Assembly: GCA_031261785.1 (NCBI GenBank)
Contig: JAISIZ010000002.1
Span: 1-41,304, forward strand
Source: Mediterranea sp. (in: CFB group bacteria)
GTDB lineage: Bacteria > Bacteroidota > Bacteroidia > Bacteroidales > Bacteroidaceae
DNA length: 41,304 bases
Reading direction: 5' to 3'
Shown: positions 18,039 to 26,384 of the stretch, piece after piece
Layout: each line of letters opens with the position of its first letter
How positions within the stretch are numbered: the first letter of the stretch is position 1
Program-made: the position numbers and the translations under genes
The notes under the pieces: model-generated
The model's database searches: none
Told to the model about the DNA's origin: nothing
What the model saw: only the letters and a program-made list of their open reading frames with translations

Positions 18039-18058
18039 TTATGTTATAAAACATAAAA
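18039..18058. terminator. AT-rich palindrome after the LuxR-type gene
   Basis: TTTATGTT (18039-18046) and AACATAAA (about 18051-18058) flank a short AT loop, just after the stop at 18030. It could end the hemerythrin-LuxR transcript weakly, but it has no G/C clamp and no T tract. Confidence 0.3.
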
Positions 18059-18061
18059 ACG

Positions 18062-18094
18062 TTTGGAGGCTTTCGGGTTTTTGCCTTACCTTTG
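18062..18094 (+). promoter_or_regulatory. Strong consensus promoter of the 18099-18409 RNA
   Basis: TTTG (18062-18065) and TACCTTTG (18087-18094) are separated by 21 nt, among the best matches in the window to the Bacteroidales -33/-7 consensus, followed by CACCGC. No start codon of a recognisable gene follows within several hundred bases. Confidence 0.8.
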
Positions 18095-18098
18095 CACC

Positions 18099-18409
18099 GC
18101 AGTTGAGAAACTGGATAACGATTTAAAGACTCTGGAATTAAGGTATTAGTAAATAGAAAGGATAGCAAGATTGTTTATAATAGAAAGGGAACATAAGAGA
18201 TTTATTCTTATGGGATTTTATAGAGCTTTTGAATAGGTTTTTTAGTAAGGTATAAGATTAAGATTGGGTTAACAATAGGTATGAGTCTTCAAAGATTAAG
18301 GTTTTGAAAAGGTTGTTTTCTAAAATGACGTGAAAAAAGGAAAAGCCATTGGGGCTTTTCTGATGCAGTGGCGAGTGGATTCTGTAGAAGAATCAGCTCG
18401 TTTTTTTTT
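18099..18409 (+). ncRNA. Unidentified small RNA gene, about 310 nt, cytosine-poor
   Basis: The unit runs from a consensus promoter (18062-18094) to a strong terminator (18372-18409) and contains no credible protein frame. Its body is AT-rich and strikingly poor in C on the transcribed strand: only 5 C in the 154 nt at 18133-18286, while G is common. Local pairing includes AAGACTC (18126-18132) with GAGTCTT (18283-18289), which would close a domain of about 150 nt; CATAAGA (18192-18198) with TCTTATG (18206-18212); and GAAAAGCC (18340-18347) with GGCTTTTC (18353-18360). I find none of the conserved blocks of tmRNA, RNase P RNA or SRP RNA. A divergent 6S-type RNA remains possible. The transcript ends are estimates. 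Confidence 0.6.
18372..18409 (+). terminator. Terminator of the C-poor small RNA
   Basis: CGAG (18372-18375) pairs with CTCG (18397-18400) and GATTCT (18378-18383) with AGAATC (18389-18394), with a 2x2 internal loop, followed by nine T (18401-18409). This is a textbook Rho-independent terminator. Confidence 0.9.
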
Positions 18410-18646
18410 GCTCAACCCTCATGCGCGGCATGAACGGGGATTCGGGTCATGCGCAATAGTCCGTGGGACTGAAAGCCAGAATCGGCGGCGTACATGCTGA
18501 TGGACAGGAAGCCAATAAGGTACAACGCCGCATTGCGCTTACGTCTCCTATATGCCGCACAAACGAGTACCCCCCTTATCCACTCGTTGGTATCTAACAG
18601 GCAGATCCGACCCGTTTCCCATAGGTGGCTTCACCATGCCCATAGA
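18410..18646. other. Intergenic stretch without recognised genes
   Basis: About 240 nt of ordinary GC content between the small-RNA terminator and the 22-bp array. It contains TCATGC-GCG-GCATGA (a short palindrome near 18420) but no frame with protein-like composition, and no promoter that I can support. Confidence 0.5.
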
Positions 18647-18762
18647 GAAGCTCGCGTCCCACAGGCACGGAACAAGTGTCCCTCGCCTGCGGGACAAAAG
18701 TCCCGTGCCCGCGGGACAAGTGTCCCGTGCCCGTGGGACAGACGTCCCGCTTAGGTGGGACA
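18647..18762. repeat. 22-bp tandem array of palindromic units GGGACA-nnn-GTCCC
   Basis: GGGACA recurs at 18691, 18713, 18735 and 18757, with a variant GGAACA at 18669, an exact 22-bp period. Each full unit continues with 2-4 variable bases and GTCCC (18656, 18678, 18700, 18722, 18744), then a linker such as GTGCCCGC. Each unit can fold on itself, and neighbouring GTCCC and GGGAC can also pair across the linker. The array ends about 30 nt from the stop of the DUF3810 gene on the other strand. There are no unique spacers, so it is not a CRISPR. Confidence 0.88.
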
Positions 18763-18791
18763 TCACGGACATGCGGGCGTATTTGGCGGAT

Positions 18792-19883
18792 TCACTTCTC
18801 GCCATACGCGATGAGCAATCCCACCACTTCAGAGTAATTCTTACGCCCGCTTTCTATCTTGTTGCCTTTGAGATAGAGGTCGTAAAGCCAGTTTTGCACG
18901 TTCCCCACCAAGGGACTGTATTTCCCGGCCCAGTAGGTATATGTCTGCTTGGCCAGGGCGATAACCTCGGGACGGACGCTCTCCAGCAAACGCGCGTACT
19001 CTTCCTGCGGGAGCAGGCGACGGGCATTGCCCAGCACGTGGCTCAGCACGGAGAAATAGCCCGAGAAGCGGATGGCGGGCACCCGTGAGCGGACGCATAC
19101 CTGGTAAGCGTAGAAGTTGGCCTCGGCCTCGCTGGTGATGCCCAGCAGGTGAGCCAGCTCGTGCGCGTAGGTGGCGGGATAGTTGGTGGGCAGGAGGTCG
19201 CCGTTGAGGGTGAACTCGCAGAAGAAAGGCCCCATGCTGCCCGTCACCCCCACCTTGGAGGCGAGCGGCGTGAAGAGCATGGTCTTGACACGGGGCGACA
19301 GGCGGGGCGGACGATGCACGGCAAGGCTGTCGGCCAGACGGGCGTACACGTCTGTCACCTCTTGGCACACCTCCTCCCCGGGCAGGTTGGTGGGCGGAGT
19401 ATAGGCCGCGTTCAGGGCATCGACATACCCGTTGGCAAAACGGAGGAAACCCTCCTCGCTATAAGGCCGGTAGGCGATGCCTGTACGTTGGTAGAAATTG
19501 GGCTGCGAGTAGTTCAGCCCCCAGGCGAGGTAGAACCAGGCGTAGACCCAAAGCAAGTATTCGCCCTGCCGCAGCAGGACGCGCTTCCATGGGACGCGCC
19601 ACCGCCAGCGAGCCAATACAGGATAGAGTAATAGGCCGACGACACTAAGACCGATAAAGAGATCGCCCACGGCGAAAGGGAAGAGGCGGGAGAAGCCCGA
19701 GAGGAGACGGGAAATGACCGGATAGACCGAGCGGGCGTATCCCTCCGCCAACGAGGGGACAGACTGGGTGACCCACACCGTGGCGAGCAGCAACGCCAGG
19801 ACGGCGCGACGGACGATTCGCCTTTTCCGCCTCCGGGCCGACAGGGCGAGCGGATTCTCTTCTTTTTTCTCTTCCTTGGTCAT
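18792..19883 (-). CDS. DUF3810 family membrane protein with HExxH zinc-peptidase motif
   Basis: A 363-residue protein with a basic N-terminal tail (1-27) and three predicted membrane helices (about 28-46, 70-90, 107-122). A C-terminal, probably periplasmic, domain carries 'YAHELAHLLGITSEAEANFYAY' (His241, Glu242, His245, with Glu252/254 as candidate third ligand), the pattern of a gluzincin-type metallopeptidase. This matches the DUF3810 family common in Bacteroidota; no substrate is known to me. A -7 element at 19889-19896 lies only 5 nt before the ATG, and no other Met codon is suitably placed, so the mRNA may be leaderless. It diverges from valS. Confidence 0.88.
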   Translation of the reverse strand: MTKEEKKEENPLALSARRRKRRIVRRAVLALLLATVWVTQSVPSLAEGYARSVYPVISRLLSGFSRLFPFAVGDLFIGLSVVGLLLYPVLARWRWRVPWKRVLLRQGEYLLWVYAWFYLAWGLNYSQPNFYQRTGIAYRPYSEEGFLRFANGYVDALNAAYTPPTNLPGEEVCQEVTDVYARLADSLAVHRPPRLSPRVKTMLFTPLASKVGVTGSMGPFFCEFTLNGDLLPTNYPATYAHELAHLLGITSEAEANFYAYQVCVRSRVPAIRFSGYFSVLSHVLGNARRLLPQEEYARLLESVRPEVIALAKQTYTYWAGKYSPLVGNVQNWLYDLYLKGNKIESGRKNYSEVVGLLIAYGEK

Positions 19884-19888
19884 CGGGA

Positions 19889-19896
19889 CAAAAGTA
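19889..19896 (-). promoter_or_regulatory. -7 element of the DUF3810 gene, next to its start codon
   Basis: The minus strand reads TACTTTTG, matching TAnnTTTG, and ends 5 nt before the ATG at 19883. The implied transcription start is at or next to the start codon. Confidence 0.5.
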
Positions 19897-19928
19897 GCGA
19901 TTCTTATCCCTCGTATCCACTTATTTAT

Positions 19929-19936
19929 TAATTTTG
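19929..19936 (+). promoter_or_regulatory. -7 promoter element of valS
   Basis: TAATTTTG followed by CGGCG, matching TAnnTTTG, 41 nt upstream of the valS ATG. No clear -33 element is visible. Confidence 0.55.
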
Positions 19937-19977
19937 CGGCGAATTTTCGTAAACTTTCGCACTAATAGCGATTAAAC

Positions 19978-22647
19978 ATGGATAAAAGCAATATGGAATT
20001 AGCAAGCAAGTACAACCCCGCGGAGGTGGAAGAGAAGTGGTACCGCTACTGGATGGACCACCAATTGTTCAAGTCGGAACCCGATGGACGTGAGCCGTAC
20101 ACCATCGTCATCCCTCCACCCAACGTCACCGGCGTGCTGCACATGGGGCACATGCTTAACAATACCATTCAGGACATATTGGTGCGACGCGCCCGCATGG
20201 AAGGCAAGAACGCCTGCTGGGTGCCCGGCACCGACCACGCCTCCATCGCCACCGAGGCCAAGGTGGTAAACCGCCTCGCCGGGCAGGGCATACGGAAGAG
20301 CGACCTCACCCGCGAGGAGTTCCTGAAGCACGCCTGGGCGTGGACAGAGGAACACGGCGGCATCATCCTCAAGCAACTGCGCAAGCTGGGCGCCTCGTGC
20401 GACTGGGACCGCACCGCCTTCACCATGGACGAGGTGCGGAGCGAGAGCGTCGTCCGCGTATTCGTCGACCTATACAACAAAGGCCTCATCTACCGGGGCG
20501 TGCGCATGGTGCACTGGGACCCGAAGGCGCTCACCGCCCTCTCCGACGAGGAGGTGATCTATAAGGAGGAACACGGCAAGCTGTACTACCTGCGCTACAT
20601 GGTCGATGGCGACGCCGAAGGGCGCTACGCCGTGGTGGCCACCACCCGCCCGGAAACCATCATGGGCGACACCGCCATGTGCGTCAACCCCAACGACCCC
20701 AAGAACGCCTGGCTGAAGGGACGGCGCGTCATCGTGCCGCTGGTGGGACGCTCCATACCCGTCATCGAGGACGAGTACGTCGACATCGAGTTCGGCACCG
20801 GCTGCCTCAAGGTGACCCCCGCGCACGACGTGAACGACTATATGCTGGGCGAGAAATACAACCTGCCAAGCATCGACATCTTCAACGACAACGGCACGCT
20901 CAGCGAAGCCGCCGGACTGTACGTGGGTTTGGACCGCTTCGACGTGCGCGAGCAGATCGAGAAAGACCTCGAAGCCGCCGGCCTGCTCGAGAAGACCGAA
21001 GCCTACGTCAACAAGGTGGGCTACTCCGAACGCACCAACGTGGTGATAGAGCCGAAGCTCTCCATGCAGTGGTTCCTCAGCATGCGCCACTTCGCCGACA
21101 TGGCCCTGCCGCCCGTGATGAGCGACGAGCTGAAATTCTACCCCCCGAAATACAAGAACACCTACCGCAACTGGTTGGAGAACATCAAGGACTGGTGCAT
21201 CAGCCGACAGCTGTGGTGGGGACACCGCATACCCGCCTACTTTCTGCCCGAAGGAGGATTCGTGGTGGCCGTCACGCCCGAGGAAGCGCTGACGCTGGCC
21301 CGCGCCAAGAGCGGCAACCCCGCGCTGAAGGCCGAAGACTTGCGCCAAGACGAGGATTGTCTCGACACCTGGTTCTCTTCCTGGTTATGGCCCATCTCCC
21401 TGTTCGACGGCATCAACCATCCCGGTAACGAGGAGATCAAGTACTACTACCCCACCAGCGACCTGGTGACGGGGCCGGACATCATCTTCTTCTGGGTGGC
21501 CCGCATGATCATGGCCGGCTACGAGTACGAGGGAGAGATGCCCTTTCGCAACGTCTACTTCACCGGCATCGTACGCGACAAGCTGGGACGGAAGATGTCC
21601 AAGTCGCTCGGCAACTCGCCCGACCCGCTCGAGCTTATCGACAAGTACGGCGCCGACGGCGTACGCATGGGCATGATGCTCTCGGCACCCGCCGGCAACG
21701 ACATCCTGTTCGACGACGTCCTCTGCGAACAGGGACGCAACTTCAACAACAAGATATGGAACGCCTTCCGCCTCATCAGCGGCTGGCAGGTGGACGACAC
21801 GCTGGAGGCGCCGATGATCTCGGCGCACGCGTCCGACTGGTTCGAGGCCAAACTGAGCGAAGCGACGGCCGAAGTGGCCGACCTCTTCAAGAAGTATCGC
21901 CTCAGCGAAGCGTTGATGGTGGTCTACAAACTCTTCTGGGACGAGTTCTCGAGCTGGTATCTCGAGATGATAAAGCCCGCCTACGGACAACCCATCGACG
22001 GCGGCACCTACCGCACGACGCTCGGCTACATGAACCAACTGCTGCACCTGCTGCACCCCTTCATGCCCTTCATCACCGAGGAACTCTGGCAACAGCTGCC
22101 CCAAGAGACCAAGGGGGAGAGCGTGAGCCTGATGGTGGACGCCATGAAGGGCGACGACGGCTATTACAAGGAGAAGACGCTGGAGCTGGCCCAGATGGAA
22201 GCGGTGAAGGAGATCATCACCGGCGTCCGCGCCATCCGCCAGCAAAAGAACATCGCGCAGAAAGAGCCGCTCGCCCTGCAAGTGGTCGCGGGCGAGAGCG
22301 CCGTGGCGACGCTCTATCAGGAAGTCATCGCCAAGATGTGCAACCTCTCCGCCATTGAGGAGGTGAGCGCCAAGCCCGACGGAGCCGCCGTCTTCATGGT
22401 GGGAACCACCGAGTATGCCGTGCCGCTGGGAAGCCTCGTCGACGCGGAAGCCGAGATAGCCCGCATGGAAGCCGAGCTGAAGCACAAGGAAGGATTCCTG
22501 CAAGGCGTACTGAAAAAACTTGGAAACGAAAAGTTTGTTAATAACGCGCCCGAGGCCGTGATAGCCCTGGAACGCCAGAAACAGGCCGACGCGGAGAGCA
22601 TTATCGCCTCGCTGAAAGAGAGCATCGCCGCCTTGCGGAAAGCGTAA
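19978..22647 (+). CDS. valS: Valyl-tRNA synthetase
   Basis: An 889-residue class I synthetase that charges tRNA-Val and edits mischarged threonine. The HIGH-type motif is HMGH (55-58) in '[18 protein letters not shown]'. The CP1 editing domain (about 195-340) contains '[17 protein letters not shown]' and '[11 protein letters not shown]'. KMSKS is at 539-543. The anticodon-binding domain (about 600-750) is followed by a C-terminal coiled coil (about 820-889, '[18 protein letters not shown]'). Its length is normal for bacteria. Met6 (19993) is an alternative start and begins the conserved '[16 protein letters not shown]'. It has its own promoter at 19929. Confidence 0.97.
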   Translation: MDKSNMELASKYNPAEVEEKWYRYWMDHQLFKSEPDGREPYTIVIPPPNVTGVLHMGHMLNNTIQDILVRRARMEGKNACWVPGTDHASIATEAKVVNRLAGQGIRKSDLTREEFLKHAWAWTEEHGGIILKQLRKLGASCDWDRTAFTMDEVRSESVVRVFVDLYNKGLIYRGVRMVHWDPKALTALSDEEVIYKEEHGKLYYLRYMVDGDAEGRYAVVATTRPETIMGDTAMCVNPNDPKNAWLKGRRVIVPLVGRSIPVIEDEYVDIEFGTGCLKVTPAHDVNDYMLGEKYNLPSIDIFNDNGTLSEAAGLYVGLDRFDVREQIEKDLEAAGLLEKTEAYVNKVGYSERTNVVIEPKLSMQWFLSMRHFADMALPPVMSDELKFYPPKYKNTYRNWLENIKDWCISRQLWWGHRIPAYFLPEGGFVVAVTPEEALTLARAKSGNPALKAEDLRQDEDCLDTWFSSWLWPISLFDGINHPGNEEIKYYYPTSDLVTGPDIIFFWVARMIMAGYEYEGEMPFRNVYFTGIVRDKLGRKMSKSLGNSPDPLELIDKYGADGVRMGMMLSAPAGNDILFDDVLCEQGRNFNNKIWNAFRLISGWQVDDTLEAPMISAHASDWFEAKLSEATAEVADLFKKYRLSEALMVVYKLFWDEFSSWYLEMIKPAYGQPIDGGTYRTTLGYMNQLLHLLHPFMPFITEELWQQLPQETKGESVSLMVDAMKGDDGYYKEKTLELAQMEAVKEIITGVRAIRQQKNIAQKEPLALQVVAGESAVATLYQEVIAKMCNLSAIEEVSAKPDGAAVFMVGTTEYAVPLGSLVDAEAEIARMEAELKHKEGFLQGVLKKLGNEKFVNNAPEAVIALERQKQADAESIIASLKESIAALRKA

Positions 22648-22735
22648 TTCCATCTCTCCGGATAAACAATTCTTTTCGCCGGCGTGTTCCTTAGTTGTAT
22701 TTAGTGTATTATAAATCTCTTTTAAACAATTGAAT

Positions 22736-23512
22736 ATGACTAAGAAAACGTATCAAGTGTACGAGCACCGCTTCGAAGGAAAAGTATTGCTCGTGACAGG
22801 CGGAGCTTCCGGTATCGGAAAATCTACTGCCGAGAAGATGGCTCGCCAAGGAGCCGATGTGATTGTCGTAGATATGCAGATGTCCGGCGCCGAAGCCGTG
22901 GCCAAAAACATCAGGGAGCTGGGCGGAAACGCCTTCGCCTTCCAGGCCGACGTGACCGATCCCAAAGCTATGGAAGCGGCGGTGGCATTCGCCGAGGAGA
23001 AGTTCGGCGCGCTGCACCTCGCGTTCAATAACGCCGGCATCGGCGGACCCGCCGGACTGCTGGCCGACATCGATATCGATGGCTATCGCAAGGTGATCGA
23101 AGTGAACCTCAACGCCGTGTTCTATGGCATGCACGCCGAGATTCCCGCCATCCTGCGGGCAGGCGGAGGCGCCATCGTCAATACCTCTTCCATCCTCGGC
23201 ATCGTGGGCGAGGCCACCGCCGTGGGCTACGTGGCCGCCAAGCATGGCGTGACGGGCCTCACGAAAGCTGCCGCGCTGGGCTATGCCGACAAGGGGATCC
23301 GCATCAACTCCGTGCATCCGGGATACATCGAGACCCCACTGCTGAAGAACATGTCTGCCGAAGCCCGCGAATTGCTCATCTCCCAGCATCCGCAAGGACG
23401 CTTCGGCACCGATGAGGAAGTGGCCGACGCCGTGGCCTTCCTGCTATCCGACCGTGCCTCGTTCATCTCGGGGTCGCAATTCCTGGTCGACGGCGGATAC
23501 ACGTCGCACTAA
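22736..23512 (+). CDS. Short-chain dehydrogenase/reductase (SDR family)
   Basis: A 258-residue NAD(P)-dependent oxidoreductase of the classical SDR type. It has the cofactor motif TGGASGIG (21-28), an acidic residue after strand 2 ('VIVVDMQ', suggesting NAD(H)), 'NNAGIGGP' (98-105), catalytic Ser151/152 and the Tyr165-x3-Lys169 pair, and a closing 'ISGSQFLVDGGYTSH'. The substrate is unknown; resemblance to steroid and sugar-alcohol dehydrogenases is only at family level. The ATG at 22736 is preferred over an in-frame TTG 6 nt upstream. It stands alone, convergent with the META-domain gene across a long hairpin. Confidence 0.92.
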   Translation: MTKKTYQVYEHRFEGKVLLVTGGASGIGKSTAEKMARQGADVIVVDMQMSGAEAVAKNIRELGGNAFAFQADVTDPKAMEAAVAFAEEKFGALHLAFNNAGIGGPAGLLADIDIDGYRKVIEVNLNAVFYGMHAEIPAILRAGGGAIVNTSSILGIVGEATAVGYVAAKHGVTGLTKAAALGYADKGIRINSVHPGYIETPLLKNMSAEARELLISQHPQGRFGTDEEVADAVAFLLSDRASFISGSQFLVDGGYTSH

Positions 23513-23529
23513 ATTGACAAGGAACCAAA

Positions 23530-23587
23530 GGGCGAGTTGACAAGGGGAGATAGTCTTGCTATCCTGATTCCCTTTGTCAACTCGCCC
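23530..23587. terminator. Long two-part hairpin between convergent genes, bidirectional terminator
   Basis: GGGCGAGTTGACAA (23530-23543) pairs perfectly with TTGTCAACTCGCCC (23574-23587) and the stem extends inward with near matches to 23548/23569. A nested GATAG (23549-23553) pairs with CTATC (23559-23563). It follows the SDR stop by 17 nt and, from the other side, the META-domain gene. There is no strong T tract, so its use as a terminator is inferred from position. Confidence 0.6.
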
Positions 23588-23604
23588 GGTTGTCTGCTTG
23601 TAGA

Positions 23605-23636
23605 CTTGTCGACCCGTCAACTTGTCGACTCGTCAA
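23605..23636. repeat. Direct repeat CTTGTCGACYCGTCAA, two copies
   Basis: Units at 23605-23620 and 23621-23636 differ by one base; a partial copy (CTTGTAGA) precedes and CTTA follows. The motif shares GTCAAC with the adjacent hairpin arms, so the whole 23515-23640 segment appears built from one short theme. Confidence 0.85.
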
Positions 23637-23644
23637 CTTACTCC

Positions 23645-24073
23645 CTACTTTTTCTTCTCCAGCAGGAGCACTTGCTTCTTGCTGTTGTCCAGCAGTGAGA
23701 CGTCGCCATTGCGCAACACTTTGTAGGATTGCACGGCGTTGAGCGCCTTCAGCACACGGTCCTCGGCTGTCATGTTGAGACAAGCCATCTTGGTGGTCAC
23801 CACCCTGGAGAAAGAGATGGCGTTCTTGGCAGCCGTGGTGAACTCGCCACCCATGCGGTTGCAGCCCGCATTTCCGTGGATGGCCTTCTTCTGCACGTCG
23901 AAGCCGATGAACGGCTGGTTACCTTCGCCCGCGGGAACAGCCTGGCCGTTCACCTTCACGATGTTCCACTCGCCATTGATGGCCGACAGGGAAGCCGTCT
24001 GGTCGGCAGAGCGGCAGGACGACATGGCAAACGCTGCGAGTGCCATGCACATTGAAACAAAAACCTTTTTCAT
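23645..24073 (-). CDS. META-domain (HslJ-like) lipoprotein
   Basis: A 142-residue lipoprotein; the signal peptide ends at 'FAMSSC' (Cys20). The rest is one META/DUF306 domain: 'INGEWNIVKVNGQAVP', 'PFIGFDVQKKAIHGNAGCNRMGGEF', 'TTKMACLNMTAEDRVLKALN', 'NGDVSLLDNSKKQVLLLEK', with the usual conserved GNAGCNR and MAC segments. HslJ relatives are linked to stress or novobiocin resistance in E. coli, but no function can be assigned here. A -7 element (TAACTTTG, minus strand, 24105-24112) lies 31 nt upstream. Confidence 0.9.
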   Translation of the reverse strand: MKKVFVSMCMALAAFAMSSCRSADQTASLSAINGEWNIVKVNGQAVPAGEGNQPFIGFDVQKKAIHGNAGCNRMGGEFTTAAKNAISFSRVVTTKMACLNMTAEDRVLKALNAVQSYKVLRNGDVSLLDNSKKQVLLLEKKK

Positions 24074-24104
24074 GTTCTGTTATGTTTTAAGTTAAAACCG
24101 GCGG

Positions 24105-24112
24105 CAAAGTTA
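24105..24112 (-). promoter_or_regulatory. -7 promoter element of the META-domain gene
   Basis: The minus strand reads TAACTTTG followed by CCGCCGG, matching TAnnTTTG, 31 nt before the start codon. No clear -33 element was seen. Confidence 0.55.
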
Positions 24113-24186
24113 AGCAAAACTTCTCTGCCTCCGCATTCCATTAACATGAATTATCCATTAATGGTTCGATGACGAACCGGAAATAT

Positions 24187-24834
24187 TTATTTTCCATCCA
24201 GCACCTCCGCTATCTCCCTTTGTGTCTCCAAAGCGTGTCCCTGTCCGCCGATGAACTCGCTATAGAAGTTCCGCGTCTTCCTCCACTCGGGTTTGTTGAA
24301 ATCAATATCCCGCAGGGATATGCCCGTGCTATAGAGTGACATAAGCATCTCCCTTTTCATGGAGTTTATCACATCCCACGTTTTATTGATGAGTTCCAGG
24401 TCGGCGTAGCAGTTGCCGATGGCCGCCAGCCTCTTCTTATCTTTAATAAGTAGCATATTTCCGCTGTATAACAGCAGATCGTAAGCCGAGTGTTTATATA
24501 GCGTGCTGCCGATGCCGATGTCCAACAGGTTGGCGTATTGCGCCACGCTGTCTTGTGGAATGGGCTGGTCGGATGTCGTATAGGAGGTTATCATGTCGCG
24601 GAACCGCACATATCTCTTCAACGTCTCGATATGCTCTTCCAGCAACATGTTGTTCTCTCTCAGCTCGGCGTAGATGGCTTTCAGTTGCGCGTCCAAATTG
24701 CGCTGCCCGTTGCACGACGCAACCAGATTGCTTGCGTAAAGCGTTATGCCGATACCGATAATCACGACAGAAAGTTCGCGCAGATAACTACCGATACGGA
24801 GCTTCTTGAATGGATTCTTCTTCATACTTTTCAT
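24187..24834 (-). CDS. Small membrane-anchored protein, DUF6090-like, function unknown
   Basis: A 215-residue protein from the ATG at 24834 (MKSMKKNPFKKL); 24825 is an alternative. One membrane helix near the N-terminus (about 22-42, 'LSVVIIGIGITLYASNLVASC') follows a basic segment. The rest is a predicted helical, charged soluble domain with 'LDAQLKAIYAELRENNMLLEEHIETLKRY' and 'LLYSGNMLLIKDKKRLAAIGNCYADLELI'. It resembles small DUF6090-type proteins of Bacteroidota; I do not know a function. The frame is open upstream to 24975, but a good promoter (CTTG at 24909-24912, TACCTTCG at 24881-24888, 20-nt spacing) falls inside that extension, so the longer form is unlikely. Confidence 0.75.
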   Translation of the reverse strand: MKSMKKNPFKKLRIGSYLRELSVVIIGIGITLYASNLVASCNGQRNLDAQLKAIYAELRENNMLLEEHIETLKRYVRFRDMITSYTTSDQPIPQDSVAQYANLLDIGIGSTLYKHSAYDLLLYSGNMLLIKDKKRLAAIGNCYADLELINKTWDVINSMKREMLMSLYSTGISLRDIDFNKPEWRKTRNFYSEFIGGQGHALETQREIAEVLDGK

Positions 24835-24880
24835 AATGTCTCTCGTTTTGGGATACTGTTTTTTTGTTTCCTTATCGACG

Positions 24881-24912
24881 CGAAGGTAGGGGATAATTCG
24901 CAAACGGCCAAG
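24881..24912 (-). promoter_or_regulatory. Promoter that sets the start of the 24187-24834 gene
   Basis: Minus strand: CTTG (-33, 24912-24909), a 20-nt spacer, and TACCTTCG (-7, 24888-24881) followed by CGTC. The expected transcription start is near 24875, downstream of the ATG that would give a longer protein. Confidence 0.6.
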
Positions 24913-25017
24913 CTCCCGCACTTGCTTAATCTCCGCGAACACCTCCCGCAGGAGGTCTCCTTGAACGATATTCATTAAAAAAAGTATAGGCTCCGTCGTT
25001 ATCTGAAAATAATGCCG

Positions 25018-25025
25018 TATATTTG
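25018..25025 (+). promoter_or_regulatory. -7 promoter element of the carboxynorspermidine dehydrogenase gene
   Basis: TATATTTG, matching TAnnTTTG, 49 nt before the start codon at 25075. Confidence 0.55.
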
Positions 25026-25074
25026 TTCCGTCAACAATTCTTAATTACTCAATTTAGAAGCATTTATAGAAGAA

Positions 25075-26268
25075 ATGAGCAGAGTACTTATTATCGGAGC
25101 GGGCGGTGTAGGCACCGTCGTGGCGCACAAGGTGGCGCGGAATGCCGACGTGTTCACCGACATCATGATAGCCAGCCGCACCAAGGAGAAGTGCGACCGA
25201 ATAGTGAAAGCCATAGGCAATCCCGCCATACGGACGGCCAAGGTCGACGCCGACAACGTGGACGAGCTGGTAGCCTTGTTCAACGACTTCAAGCCCGAGA
25301 TGGTGATCAACGTCGCCCTACCCTACCAAGACCTCACCATCATGGAAGCCTGCCTCAAGGCGGGCGTCAACTACCTCGACACGGCCAACTACGAGCCGAA
25401 GGACGTGGCGCACTTCGAGTACAGTTGGCAATGGGCTTACCACGAACGCTTCAAGGAAGCGGGGCTGACCGCCATCCTCGGATGCGGCTTCGACCCGGGC
25501 GTGAGCGGCATCTATACCGCCTACGCCGCCAAACATCACTTCGACGAGATACACTATCTCGACATCGTGGACTGCAACGCCGGCGACCACCACAAGGCGT
25601 TCGCCACCAACTTCAACCCCGAGATCAACATCCGCGAGATTACCCAGAACGGACGCTACTACGAGAACGGGCAATGGGTTACCACCAAGCCCCTGGAGAT
25701 ACATAAGGACCTCACCTACCCCAACATCGGCCCCCGCGATTCGTACTTGCTTTACCACGAGGAACTCGAATCGCTCGTCAAGCATTTCCCCACCATCAAG
25801 CGCGCGCGTTTCTGGATGACGTTTGGCCAGGAATACCTCACGCACCTCCGCGTCATTCAGGATATCGGCATGGCACGCATCGACGAGGTGGACTACAACG
25901 GGATGAAGATCGTCCCCCTGCAGTTCCTCAAAGCCGTGCTGCCCAACCCGCAAGACCTGGGCGAGAACTACGAAGGCGAGACCTCCATCGGCTGCCGCAT
26001 CCGCGGACTGAAGGACGGCAAGGAGCGCACCTATTACGTGTACAACAATTGCAGCCACCAGGCCGCCTACAAGGAGACCGGCATGCAAGGCGTGAGCTAC
26101 ACCACGGGCGTGCCCGCCATGATTGGCGCCATGATGTTCTTCAAGGGCGAATGGAAACGGCCGGGAGTGAACAACGTGGAACAATTCAACCCCGACCCCT
26201 TCATGGAGCAACTCAACAAGCAAGGCCTGCCTTGGCACGAAGTATTCGACGGAGACTTGGAACTTTAA
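25075..26268 (+). CDS. Carboxy(nor)spermidine dehydrogenase, saccharopine dehydrogenase family
   Basis: A 397-residue NAD(P)H-dependent enzyme. The Rossmann motif 'VLIIGAGGVGTVVAHK' is at the N-terminus, followed by 'VINVALPYQDLTIMEACLKAGVNYLDTANYE' and 'ILGCGFDPGVSGIYTAY', typical of the saccharopine-dehydrogenase-like family. Length and the 'VDCNAGDHHKAFATNFNPEINIREI' segment fit carboxynorspermidine dehydrogenase. This enzyme condenses aspartate semialdehyde with putrescine or diaminopropane in the alternative spermidine pathway used by many gut Bacteroidota. The partner decarboxylase is not in this window. bcp and recA follow; this neighbourhood is, as I recall, common in Bacteroidales. 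A lysine-degradation saccharopine dehydrogenase is the less likely alternative. Confidence 0.87.
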   Translation: MSRVLIIGAGGVGTVVAHKVARNADVFTDIMIASRTKEKCDRIVKAIGNPAIRTAKVDADNVDELVALFNDFKPEMVINVALPYQDLTIMEACLKAGVNYLDTANYEPKDVAHFEYSWQWAYHERFKEAGLTAILGCGFDPGVSGIYTAYAAKHHFDEIHYLDIVDCNAGDHHKAFATNFNPEINIREITQNGRYYENGQWVTTKPLEIHKDLTYPNIGPRDSYLLYHEELESLVKHFPTIKRARFWMTFGQEYLTHLRVIQDIGMARIDEVDYNGMKIVPLQFLKAVLPNPQDLGENYEGETSIGCRIRGLKDGKERTYYVYNNCSHQAAYKETGMQGVSYTTGVPAMIGAMMFFKGEWKRPGVNNVEQFNPDPFMEQLNKQGLPWHEVFDGDLEL

Positions 26269-26274
26269 TTTAAT

Positions 26275-26376
26275 GAAGAATGAAGAATGGGCCGCACGCG
26301 ATAAAACCTGCGTATCTGATATTTCCCCTATCCCCCCTTACTCCACGCTCTTCATTCTTAATTCTTAATTCTTAAT
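26275..26376. repeat. Short repeats in the gap before bcp (AATGAAG and TTCTTAA runs)
   Basis: GAAGAAT is doubled near 26275-26288. Three TTCTTAA units stand in tandem at 26355-26375, just before the bcp start at 26385. The two blocks are roughly inverted with respect to each other. No consensus promoter is visible in this gap, though bcp needs one here unless it is read through from upstream. Confidence 0.7.
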
Positions 26377-26384
26377 TTAAAAAG

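Noticed and set aside
18494..18754. 86-codon plus-strand frame over the 22-bp array
   Set aside because: The composition follows the repeat, there is no ribosome-binding context and no protein-like pattern.
18647..18762. Possible CRISPR array
   Set aside because: The period is exact and short (22 bp) with no unique spacers, and no cas gene is present in the window.
24835..24975. N-terminal extension of the 24187-24834 protein
   Set aside because: A well-spaced promoter lies inside it and the extra 47 residues precede a normal basic-plus-membrane-helix N-terminus.
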